Shown here: positions 1 to 6,814 of the stretch, piece by piece
Layout of the letters: the number at the start of each line of letters is the position of its first letter
Numbering within the stretch: the stretch's first letter is position 1
Origin: DATMNI01 sp035570275
GTDB lineage: Bacteria > Acidobacteriota > Terriglobia > Bryobacterales > Bryobacteraceae
Direction: 5' to 3'
DNA: 30,517 nucleotides
NCBI GenBank assembly: GCA_035570275.1
Contig: DATMNI010000151.1
Coordinates: forward strand, 1-30,517
Made by a program: the position numbers and the translations under genes
Notes under the pieces: model-generated
Told to the model about the DNA's origin: nothing
Database searches by the model: none
What the model saw: the letters and a program-made list of their open reading frames with translations, nothing else

Positions 1-530
1 GATGGTCCTGACCTGCTACTTCGTTGCCTCGCTGCAAACTGGCACTGCCCGGTCCGCCGTTCTGCTCCACCACCGATTCCGGTTCGCCCCGGCGTCGGCC
101 GCTTCATCGCTTCTGGCCCGTTGCAGTTCCACTCTGCCGCTAGACTGACCGCTGCTCCGGTCTCCACTCCCCTTCGGGGTTTTTGCACCCCTCTGGATCA
201 AAGCGTTCTACCGGTTTCGCTGCCTGTCGGCCCGCCTTCCGAATCCGCCCGATTCCCTCTCGCTCCCCGCTGCCGATCTTTTTCAAGTATGGCTACGGAT
301 CAATGTTCCTGGTTCGCTACGTTTCCGGAGGCTTGCTGTTCCTCAAACCTCTTGGAACCTCATTCACTATGCTCCCGAAGTCGTTTTCCGTCAACGGTTT
401 TCGGCGCCTTCCCGGCCAATTTCCTCAAGTTCTATGTCTATTGTTTCTAATTGGTTACAGGGAAGGAGCGTGGCAATCCTGTGGATAAATCAAGGTGGAT
501 AATATCTGTTTTGCGATACTGAAGGCCAAG
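1..530. other. Gene-free stretch, possible dispersed repeat or structured non-coding DNA
   Basis: No convincing gene is seen. The open frames here (121-450 and 183-488 on +, 16-201 on -) are overlapping, rich in Ser/Pro/Arg/Phe, have no ribosome-binding site and no domain that I recognise. On the + strand a small CCCC-TTC-GGGG hairpin at 169-179 is followed by five T residues (180-184), which resembles a weak intrinsic terminator. The overlapping frames resemble the meaningless open frames seen in multi-copy non-coding repeats, but that is an impression from memory and was not tested. The edge of the window prevents a decision on whether it is the tail of a larger element. Confidence 0.35.
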
Positions 531-1331
531 ATGCGAAGGCTCGTCATCCGGCCCGGCGCCATCGGGGATCTCATCGTTTCCTTGCCTGCTCTGGAGTGCC
601 TGCGCGCGGATTACCTGGAGGTTTGGACCGCCACCGCCAACGTTCCGCTGGTACGTTTTGCCGGCCGCGTGCGCGGCATCGCCACCACCGGGCTCGACCT
701 CCTCGGCGTAACGGCTCCCCCGGCGCCTCTGCTGGAGGAGTTGCGCAGCTTCGATTCCATCGTCTCCTGGTATGGCGCCAACCGGCCGGAGTTCCGCGAA
801 CTCACCAGTTCCCTCGGATTGCCGATCGCGTTCCTCCAGGCACTCCCCGCCCATGGTCCCGGCCGGCATGCCACGGATTTTTATCTGGACCAGGTGCGCT
901 CCATCGCCAGTTGCGTCAGCGACGGCATCCCCCGCATTCCCTGCATGCCCGTGCCCCGGAACGTAGAGGGCGAGAACTTCGCCGTCATCCATCCATTCTC
1001 CGGCAGTCCGCGCAAGAACTGGCCGCTCGAAAACTTCCGTTACCTGGCGCGCGAACTGGAGCGCACAATGCCGGTGCTATGGTGCGCCGGCCCGGAAGAC
1101 CCGCCGCTTCCGGGCGCCGTCCAAATCCCCAACCTATACGACTTGGCTTGCTGGCTGGCGCGCGCCAGCGTTTACGTCGGAAACGATTCCGGCATTACGC
1201 ACCTGGCCGCGGCGGTGGGCACTCCCGTGCTGGCCCTTTTCGGCCCTACCGACCCCGCAGTTTGGGCGCCGCGCGGACCGCACGTCCAGGTGGTGAGGTG
1301 GCAGACCGGGCCACTTCCTTCCGAAACGTAG
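531..1331 (+). CDS. Glycosyltransferase family 9 (ADP-heptose:LPS heptosyltransferase-like)
   Basis: This 266-residue protein looks like a GT-B fold family 9 glycosyltransferase, the family that adds heptose from ADP-heptose to the lipopolysaccharide inner core on the cytoplasmic face of the inner membrane. The N-terminus has the family's Rossmann-type start (VIRPGAIGDLIVSLPALE), and the C-terminal nucleotide-sugar site is plain around residues 215-250 (VGNDSGITHLAAAVGTP, then LFGPTDP). It is shorter than the usual 320-350 residues, mainly in the middle. I chose the ATG at 531 because GAAGG lies 5 bases upstream and the conserved start follows at once; a GTG at 495 would add 12 unlike residues. 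It stands alone on this strand, so its acceptor cannot be told from context. The family is well supported, the exact substrate is not. Confidence 0.85.
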   Translation: MRRLVIRPGAIGDLIVSLPALECLRADYLEVWTATANVPLVRFAGRVRGIATTGLDLLGVTAPPAPLLEELRSFDSIVSWYGANRPEFRELTSSLGLPIAFLQALPAHGPGRHATDFYLDQVRSIASCVSDGIPRIPCMPVPRNVEGENFAVIHPFSGSPRKNWPLENFRYLARELERTMPVLWCAGPEDPPLPGAVQIPNLYDLACWLARASVYVGNDSGITHLAAAVGTPVLALFGPTDPAVWAPRGPHVQVVRWQTGPLPSET

Positions 1332-1466
1332 CGGCGATTAGCGGCTCGGCATAGGTAGTCGCTGGCTCTAGGCCGCGTCGGCGTGCCAGCCGTGGCTTTC
1401 GTTTACCCAGCGTGATGAAATGGCTGCCGGCCTGTTGAGCCGCATCGCGCACCGCACGTGTCCACA

Positions 1467-1721
1467 CTACTGTTTATCGCGGGTCTTTTCCTCAACTTTG
1501 GAGGCTGCCTTATTAGTGCCGTGTTTCACCTTTTTTCCAGCGGTCTTGGCAGTCTTCGCGGTGGCTTTTCCGGTTTCTTTGGCTGCGCTCCCGGTCGCTT
1601 TGCCCGCCTCTTTGGCGTCCTGACCGGCCTTCTTCATGTCCTCCTTGGCAGTTTGCGCGAACATGAGGGTGGCGCCCGAGAGCAATAAGGTCAAACCAGC
1701 TTTTACGGTTGGTAGTCTCAT
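1467..1721 (-). CDS. Small exported Lys/Ala-rich protein
   Basis: An 84-residue protein. Residues 1-23 form a signal peptide ending in FAQ. The rest is a low-complexity helix-forming run of degenerate repeats built from K, A, G, T and E (for example AKEAGKATGSAAKETGKAT), similar in composition to LEA-like or histone H1-like tails. No domain is recognisable. Such small alanine/lysine-rich exported proteins are often left as hypothetical in Acidobacteria. The ATG at 1719-1721 is chosen because it begins the signal peptide; a longer in-frame extension upstream has no signal sequence and runs antisense to the neighbouring thioredoxin gene. The ribosome-binding site is weak. Function is unknown; a periplasmic, nucleic-acid- or membrane-binding role is only a guess from its charge. 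Confidence 0.6.
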   Translation of the reverse strand: MRLPTVKAGLTLLLSGATLMFAQTAKEDMKKAGQDAKEAGKATGSAAKETGKATAKTAKTAGKKVKHGTNKAASKVEEKTRDKQ

Positions 1722-1828
1722 AGCATAAGTCTTGGCACCTGGCCTGCCATAGTGATAAACCCGACGGACAGGCAAAGATAATGCTATCCGTGAGAGCGAG
1801 GCAACGTCGTGCTGGCCGGATGGTGGTG

Positions 1829-2380
1829 CTACTGCAAATGCTTCACCACGGGCTGCGGGGGCGGGGCCGACTTGTCGCCGGTCAACCAATCCAGGCGCTC
1901 CTTCACTTCTTCGGGGCGGGCCTGGCCGAGGATGCGGGCCACGATGCGCCCCTCGGCATCCAGGAACGCCGTGGCGGGCACGGCGCCTCCCAGTTTGAGC
2001 TGGTCGAGATCGTCGGCGGTGGCGCCATACCAGACCGGGAAACCAATCTTGTGTTCGGCCAGAAACCCGGGGATGTTGGCTTTGGTCTTGGCATCGTCCA
2101 ACGAGGCCGCGACGAACAGGACGCCGCGGGTGGCGTATTCGGTTTCCATGGCTACGAGCATCGGCATTTCGGCAGTGCAGGGAACGCACCAGGTGGCCCA
2201 GAAGTTCAGGACCACCGGTTTGCCGCGCAGATCGCGCAGACGGACTTTCTGGCCATAGGCGTCCTTCAATGTCAGGTCGGCTTTGGGCGCGTCGGCACCC
2301 CGCGCCGGGGCCGGCGCCAGAGCAACCAGGACGGCAACCAGGGGGGCAACCAGGGCAACAGGGAGCGGAATCAGCCGCAT
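1829..2380 (-). CDS. TlpA/ResA-like thiol-disulfide oxidoreductase
   Basis: A 183-residue periplasmic thioredoxin-fold protein. Residues 1-28 are a signal peptide made of short Leu-Val-Ala repeats (encoded by iterated 12-base GGCAACCAGG-like units on the + strand). The redox site is NFWATWCVPCTAEMP around residues 60-74, with the CxxC motif WCVPC. The cis-proline region GAVPATAFLDAEG follows near residues 130-143. Family members reduce disulfides of cytochrome c or other exported proteins and are membrane- or periplasm-located. The ATG lies 5 bases after the stop of the outer-membrane barrel gene, so the two are almost certainly co-transcribed; a GGAG sits inside the end of that gene. The partner could be the barrel protein itself or an unrelated exported protein; this is not decidable here. 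Confidence 0.88.
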   Translation of the reverse strand: MRLIPLPVALVAPLVAVLVALAPAPARGADAPKADLTLKDAYGQKVRLRDLRGKPVVLNFWATWCVPCTAEMPMLVAMETEYATRGVLFVAASLDDAKTKANIPGFLAEHKIGFPVWYGATADDLDQLKLGGAVPATAFLDAEGRIVARILGQARPEEVKERLDWLTGDKSAPPPQPVVKHLQ

Positions 2381-2385
2381 TGGTG

Positions 2386-3495
2386 TCAGTTATTCTCCGT
2401 GCGACCCTTGGCCGGCAGGCGGTAGCTGTAGCTCAACAGCCAGACGTAATCGGCAAACGCGGCGTCGCCATGCGTGCCCAGGATCTTGTCGGGAACGCTG
2501 CGGGTGCGGTCGCGGTACACGGCTTTACCAATGCTGGCCTGGATCATGTTATGACCGCGCGAATAGATGAAACCGGGCTCGGCGGAAATGGCGAAGCCGG
2601 GGCGGCGGAAGCCGAGATCGTTGCCTATCAAGTTGGCCGCCGGCACACCTTCCATGCGTGGACCAAATGTCACGCTGAGGCCCTTGATTGCCGCGATGGG
2701 ATGGGAGACGCCGGCCTGCAAGAGGTACTGATCCTGAATCGCGTTATAGGCTGTCAGCGGCTGGTTGATGGCGGTGGCGCTGCGCAGCACGTTGTTGTAG
2801 CCGCCTTGCGTGGCCAGGTAGTTGCCAGTGGTGTAGACGGTAGTGTTATGGCCCAGGTCGCGGAAAGCCTGCCACTGGAAGATCATGCCCCAACCGCCGC
2901 TGCCGGGTTGAATGGAATAGTCGTCGGTGACCACGGATGGTGTGGTTGCCGTAGCCGAGGTGAGGACGTTGTTCTGCACATTGTCTTTGCCGGTGGGCGC
3001 TTGCACACCGAAGCCGATGCTGATGTTGCCGCGTTTGGCATGGCGTGGATTCCAGAGCCAACCCTGCGCCACCAGGGCGGTATCGCCAAGCCCCGCGGCG
3101 GTGGTGGTGTAGTAGGAGTTGTTGGAGCGCCGGCTGGCGAACAGCAGCGGCACGGTGAGAGTGAGGCTGATCCGCGACGTTGCCTGGTAAGTCAGGTTAA
3201 TGTCCTGAAGGTTGATCTTGTTCATTACCTCGGTGCCCTGCTGCACGCGGTTTTTCTGCTCCACATCGCCCACGAAATGTTTGTACGAAAACTGGTGCCG
3301 ATAGCCGACGGTCAGGTCCCAGTCTCCCGTCTGCAGATAGCCGCCCTGGCTTTCCGGGGACATATCGAGCGAGCTGGACCGGGCGACGATGCAGCCCTGC
3401 CCGCGCGCGGGTGCGGCGGAAACAATTGCCAGTGCGATCGGCAGAAGGAAAACAGACAGGCTCTTAACAGACCGACCCTTGAACAGGTTTCGCAT
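2386..3495 (-). CDS. Predicted outer-membrane beta-barrel protein (MetA/transporter-like)
   Basis: A 369-residue exported protein. The signal peptide runs to about residue 33 (SAAPARGQ). The remainder alternates polar and hydrophobic residues in strands separated by Asn/Gly/Tyr-rich turns (WDLTVGYRHQFSYKHF, ISIGFGVQAPTGKDN, WLLSYSYRLPAKG), the pattern of a 10-14 stranded outer-membrane barrel. The block LGDTALVAQGWLW followed by a GFGVQAPTGK-like strand is typical of the putative transporter family first named for phenol-degradation (MetA) proteins. The ATG at 3493-3495 has GGAGGG 9 bases upstream. It is first in an operon with the TlpA-like thioredoxin. Substrate is unknown; a passive channel for small aromatic or other hydrophobic compounds is the family's usual annotation, with little experimental support. 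Confidence 0.75.
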   Translation of the reverse strand: MRNLFKGRSVKSLSVFLLPIALAIVSAAPARGQGCIVARSSSLDMSPESQGGYLQTGDWDLTVGYRHQFSYKHFVGDVEQKNRVQQGTEVMNKINLQDINLTYQATSRISLTLTVPLLFASRRSNNSYYTTTAAGLGDTALVAQGWLWNPRHAKRGNISIGFGVQAPTGKDNVQNNVLTSATATTPSVVTDDYSIQPGSGGWGMIFQWQAFRDLGHNTTVYTTGNYLATQGGYNNVLRSATAINQPLTAYNAIQDQYLLQAGVSHPIAAIKGLSVTFGPRMEGVPAANLIGNDLGFRRPGFAISAEPGFIYSRGHNMIQASIGKAVYRDRTRSVPDKILGTHGDAAFADYVWLLSYSYRLPAKGRTENN

Positions 3496-3521
3496 CAGAA
3501 ACGACCCTCCAGAATGATGCG

Positions 3522-3550
3522 ATTATGCGGCGAATCGCGGGATACGGCAA
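3522..3550 (-). promoter_or_regulatory. Predicted sigma70-type promoter of the barrel-thioredoxin operon
   Basis: Reading on the minus strand, TTGCCG (3545-3550) and CATAAT (3522-3527) are separated by exactly 17 bases. The start of transcription would lie near 3515, giving a leader of about 20 bases that holds the GGAGGG ribosome-binding site. The call rests on spacing and hexamer similarity only. Confidence 0.5.
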
Positions 3551-3615
3551 TAACCGAAATCTACTATTGCGACATTACCCGCGAGGGCGGCCGCGTCGGT
3601 GTCGAGCAAGCGGCG

Positions 3616-3823
3616 GCAGAGTTCATGCCGGGCGGGTGGGCGGACTTCATGCCGGGCGGTAGCAGAGTTCATGCCGGCGGGGCGGCAGACTTCATGCCGG
3701 TCGGGTGGGCGGACCATGCCGGGCGGTGGCAGAGTTCATGCCGGCGGGTAGCAGTCTCCATGCCGACCGATTGGCGGACTTCATACCGGTCGGGTGGCAG
3801 ACTTCATGCCGGCCGGGCGGCCT
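3616..3823. repeat. Nine-copy degenerate tandem repeat, period 22-24 bp, overlapping a stop codon
   Basis: The core TTCATGCCGG or a one- to two-base variant recurs with its first base at 3622, 3646, 3668, 3691, (about 3713, lacking TT), 3735, 3757, 3780 and 3803. Units are preceded alternately by GCAGAG and GCGGAC or GCAGAC. The repeat is read on the minus strand as CCGGCATGAA. The TGA stop of the degenerate GGDEF gene (3804-3806) lies inside the first unit on that strand, so the array starts at that gene's last codons and runs 3' into the spacer. Unit lengths are not multiples of three, so the array is not a coding repeat. There are no unique spacers, so it is not a CRISPR array. Confidence 0.9.
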
Positions 3824-4838
3824 TAGCAGGTTCCTGAACCGCGCCGGGCGCGACCGTTTGCAGGCACTGGTCTAAAACCTCGTGAACCGCCGGGAGGTCG
3901 TTGTATTTCCAGAGACGAAACGAAATCGAGGACATGGACAGCGGGATGGTGGTGCTCTTGCCATCAATTTCCAGGGCGAATTCCGGCTTGAAGGCAGCGA
4001 AGCGGCTCATCTCGGGAGGCGCCGATTCGTTGGATTCGGGCCGGTCCAGAAGGGCCGCCAGAGTCGGCCCTTTCCAGCGGAACAGCAGATCGCCCGGGCC
4101 TAGAAGGGAAGCGATTTGCGTGGCGAACGAGGCCAAAGCCCGATCGCCGTATTCGGCGCCGAAGCGCCGGTTGACGGCGGAAAGACCAACCGCGAACAGG
4201 ACCATGTAGGCGTGCATATGCGACTCGATGGCATCCTCCAAGGCAAACTCCACCGCGTCGGGGCCGGGCAGGCCGGTAGCAGGATCGCCATTGGCGGTAA
4301 GAGTGGCCGAGCGGTTCATCTTATCCATGAATTCGCGGCTCTCGGCGCGAATCGCAACCGACTGTTCCTGCTGGTGGGCGGCGGCTTGCTTTACTCCCTG
4401 GAGGGACTCGGCCAATTCATCTTTCAATACCTGTATATCCTGAATATGGGCGGCATTCTCCAGCCTCTGCCCAATGCCCCGAAGATTTTCCGCCGATGTG
4501 CCGCTGCCTTCGGCCAGTTCCTGCAGTTTAGCCGCAAGCATGCTCGCCATGGCGCTCATTTCCTGCGCTCGAAGCTCCATGTGGCGAGCCACTCCGCGGT
4601 TGTAGGTCTCGATGGCCCGAATGATCCCTCCGGTGGCCTCTAGAACCTCGGTGCTGTTCTTGGCGATCTCCAGATCCTTTCGGAATCCCCTAAGAGCAGC
4701 CCGGTTCTTGCCGTGCTCGAGGAGATCGTAGTTGACGGATTTGATCGCGAGAGATTCCAGTATCGCGTACGGAACACGCACCAGGGAAGTCGTCAGTTTG
4801 CCGGGTGACTCCGCCATGTACTTCTTGATAGAGAGCAT
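3804..4838 (-). CDS. Coiled-coil protein with degenerate GGDEF domain
   Basis: A 344-residue cytoplasmic protein. Residues about 1-85 are an unrecognised helical domain; about 85-195 are long helices with coiled-coil character (SGTSAENLRGIGQRLENAA, KQAAAHQQEQSVAIRAE). A GGDEF-like domain follows: DPATGLPGPDAVEFAL matches the family's opening DxxTGLxNR block, and GDLLFRWKGPTLAALL matches the signature region. The diguanylate cyclase signature GG[D/E]EF is replaced by KGPTL, and no I-site RxxD precedes it, so it should not make cyclic di-GMP. It may act as a binding or dimerisation module. The ATG at 4836-4838 follows a purine-rich AGAAGAAA; a TTG at 4892 would add 18 residues. It lies downstream of the wHTH-malectin gene on the same strand and may be co-transcribed. 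Confidence 0.72.
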   Translation of the reverse strand: MLSIKKYMAESPGKLTTSLVRVPYAILESLAIKSVNYDLLEHGKNRAALRGFRKDLEIAKNSTEVLEATGGIIRAIETYNRGVARHMELRAQEMSAMASMLAAKLQELAEGSGTSAENLRGIGQRLENAAHIQDIQVLKDELAESLQGVKQAAAHQQEQSVAIRAESREFMDKMNRSATLTANGDPATGLPGPDAVEFALEDAIESHMHAYMVLFAVGLSAVNRRFGAEYGDRALASFATQIASLLGPGDLLFRWKGPTLAALLDRPESNESAPPEMSRFAAFKPEFALEIDGKSTTIPLSMSSISFRLWKYNDLPAVHEVLDQCLQTVAPGAVQEPAKAARPA

Positions 4839-4931
4839 TTTCTTCTGTCCAAGGGTCTTATCGGCGGGAAAGCGGGATAGAAGAGCTCTCAAGGCATCTC
4901 GCCGGCGAAATTTCCGTTTCGCGCTGCCGGG

Positions 4932-6647
4932 CTACTTCGATTCGTCGACCACTTCGAGCGCGTTCACGCAGGCGTAGTTGCGGCTGGGCGCCAGCGCGAT
5001 GTTTAGCTTGCCCTGCGCGTCCGGTTCCAGGCCGTGTGCGCTCCACGTCATGCCGCGGCCGCCGCCGTGCGCCTCTTTGAAAACATCGAAGCCGCGGCGC
5101 AGGGCCACGCCGTTACACAGAATATCGAACAGCCGGCTGCCCACACCGCCTCCGGGGGGTGTATCTGGGCCGAACCAGGCCTCGGAAAAGTAGAACGTGA
5201 TGCCGTAGCGGCCGGGCGGCACGGGAATTACGTAGCGGAGGTTCCCGAAACGCTCGCCGCGAAAGAGATCCGGATCTACCGCGCCTTGCACGGGTTTGGT
5301 GCGTGCCACCAACAAGCCGCCGCGGGCGTAGCGGTCGGGTTCCCAGACCCGCCCCTGCTTGTCGACGTAAACGCGGTCCAGGGCGAGCATGCGAATGGGA
5401 CGAAGCCTGCCTGGAGTGCCGGGTGCGATTTCGATGGCGTTGAGCAGCGGCGAATTGGTCGAAGGTTCGAATTTGAGGTGAAGTTTTCCGTCGGCGGCCG
5501 GAGAAACGTCCTTGAAGGCTCTGACGTCGGCGGTGCTGGGCCCGGCTTCAGCGATCACGTCGAATTCGCGGAGCGCCGCCTGGCCGTTGATCGACACGTT
5601 GAAGATGCGGCTGGATTCGGCGCCGCCGGCCACGTTGTTTTCGCCGTACAGCGTTTCCGCGAAGTGCAGCCGGAGTTCGTAAACGCCGGCGGGGAGCGGA
5701 ATATCGTAGGCGAAGAAACCTTCGCGCCGGCTCTGGTAAATTCTCGGCTCGCGGGTGCCGAGGATCGGATGGTCGTGGGATTCAAACACCCAGCCACCCT
5801 GAAAATACCGGTCGCTCTGCCAAACCCGGCCCAGGCGGTCGGTATAGTCGCTGCCCAGGTGACCGGCCAGGATTCGGATTTCGAGTGGGCCGGCAACCGG
5901 CGCCCCCATCATCGGCGGTGGGCTTGCCGCGGCCGGAGTCTTTCTTTCCGGGTTGCGCCACAGCGCGATGGCGCCGGCGCCCGAGAGCAGGAGCAGGACG
6001 GCGCCGGAGAGCAGCAGCAGCGCGGCGCCGACGGTGGCGTTACGCAGGCGATGCCCGGACCAGGCCGCGTTCGCCCCGGCTGGCACCAACGCCGCCACCT
6101 TGGCATCGGGGGTATCGGGGGTATCGGGCTCGACCTTTGCCGGCACGGGGGATTCGAATAACGGCTCGGGGGATTCGGAAACGATCTCTGCTTGCAGGGC
6201 ATCGGCCTGCACGTCTGCCTGCACGGGTTCTGGCTGCGCGGCATCTGGCTGCCCGGTATTTGGCTGCACCACGACCAGCGTGACCGCACTCAAACTTGGA
6301 ACTGGGGCGCCCATCGGCAGGAACTTCGGAGCGTACTGGCCGGGGGGAATCTCGATGCGGATGCTGTGGTCGGCCCCATCGGCCTGGTAGTATTCGCGCA
6401 GCCTTTTGCGAAGACGGTGGGCCTCCACGCGAACGATGGAATCGCGCTTCTGGTCGAAATCGGCTGGCCGCCCGAGCGCCTCCACGGCGATGTTGTATTC
6501 CTTGATTTGTTCGGCTGTGCCTTCAAAATACTTGGCGCAGACGTAGGTGAGCACGTGCGCCAGATTAGGCGCACGGTTGAAGATGCCGGAGGACAGGATG
6601 GCATCCAGCTCATGCTTTTCCTGCCGGAAATCGGCCGCCGCATACAT
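4932..6647 (-). CDS. Membrane wHTH-like protein with two malectin domains
   Basis: A 571-residue single-pass membrane protein. Residues about 5-110 form a helical domain with the motif DFDQKRDSIVRVEAHRLRKR, followed by IRIEIPPGQYAPKF; the same module stands before TPR or cyclase domains in other bacteria and is thought to be winged-helix-like. A Pro/Gln/Asp-rich linker (about 110-200) leads to a transmembrane helix at about 204-230 containing a duplicated LLLLSG. Two malectin-type carbohydrate-binding domains follow outside the membrane (about 255-406 and 418-567); both have the GRVWxxDRY opening and the F-N/D-V-x-I-N/C-G strand. The layout suggests a sensor that binds a glycan in the periplasm and DNA in the cytoplasm, which is inference. 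ATG 6645-6647 has GGTGAT upstream; a TTG at 6704 would overlap the promoter. No protease or phosphorelay domain is present. Confidence 0.78.
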   Translation of the reverse strand: MYAAADFRQEKHELDAILSSGIFNRAPNLAHVLTYVCAKYFEGTAEQIKEYNIAVEALGRPADFDQKRDSIVRVEAHRLRKRLREYYQADGADHSIRIEIPPGQYAPKFLPMGAPVPSLSAVTLVVVQPNTGQPDAAQPEPVQADVQADALQAEIVSESPEPLFESPVPAKVEPDTPDTPDAKVAALVPAGANAAWSGHRLRNATVGAALLLLSGAVLLLLSGAGAIALWRNPERKTPAAASPPPMMGAPVAGPLEIRILAGHLGSDYTDRLGRVWQSDRYFQGGWVFESHDHPILGTREPRIYQSRREGFFAYDIPLPAGVYELRLHFAETLYGENNVAGGAESSRIFNVSINGQAALREFDVIAEAGPSTADVRAFKDVSPAADGKLHLKFEPSTNSPLLNAIEIAPGTPGRLRPIRMLALDRVYVDKQGRVWEPDRYARGGLLVARTKPVQGAVDPDLFRGERFGNLRYVIPVPPGRYGITFYFSEAWFGPDTPPGGGVGSRLFDILCNGVALRRGFDVFKEAHGGGRGMTWSAHGLEPDAQGKLNIALAPSRNYACVNALEVVDESK

Positions 6648-6675
6648 AATGAGATCACCGAAGCTAATTGAACGA

Positions 6676-6704
6676 AGTATACACGTGGAGGAAGCGGGGT
6701 TCAA
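6676..6704 (-). promoter_or_regulatory. Predicted sigma70-type promoter of the wHTH-malectin gene
   Basis: On the minus strand TTGAAC (6699-6704) and TATACT (6676-6681) are separated by 17 bases. Transcription would start near 6669, giving a leader of about 20 bases. Three GTTAAC palindromes lie immediately upstream of the -35 box. Confidence 0.6.
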
Positions 6705-6708
6705 GTCC

Positions 6709-6757
6709 GTTAACGTTTCGAGGCCGGCGTTAACAAGGGGCCGTCGAGTGCGTTAAC
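6709..6757. promoter_or_regulatory. Array of three GTTAAC palindromes upstream of the wHTH-malectin promoter
   Basis: CGTTAAC(G/A) occurs at 6709-6714, 6729-6734 and 6752-6757, spaced 20 and 23 bases, about two helical turns apart. The nearest copy ends 5 bases upstream of the -35 hexamer, the usual place for an activator. The encoded protein has a predicted DNA-binding domain, so autoregulation is possible, but nothing in the sequence proves it. Single GTTAAC sites also occur at 14043, 14270, 14311 and 18519 in other promoter regions. Confidence 0.5.
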
Positions 6758-6790
6758 GGTATTGAAAAGCAGACGGTTAGCGGGGGAACC

Positions 6791-6806
6791 CAGGGCAGGT
6801 GCCCTG
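6791..6806 (-). terminator. Hairpin 3' of the VWFA-related gene
   Basis: CAGGGC-AGGT-GCCCTG forms a 6-bp stem with a 4-base loop just after the stop codon of the VWFA-related gene. There is no U-tract, so it may be a weak terminator or an mRNA 3'-end protecting hairpin. Confidence 0.35.
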
Positions 6807-6814
6807 TGCTACTC

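Noticed and set aside
1332..1466. tRNA or small RNA gene after the glycosyltransferase
   Set aside because: No cloverleaf with anticodon arm or TTC loop could be drawn.
3616..3823. CRISPR array
   Set aside because: The repeats are contiguous and degenerate with no unique spacers, and there are no cas genes. The same holds for 10326-10415.
2269..3837. 522-codon frame on the + strand
   Set aside because: It is antisense to the barrel and thioredoxin genes and runs through the tandem repeat; its protein has no signal, domain or ribosome-binding site. High GC makes such shadows common.
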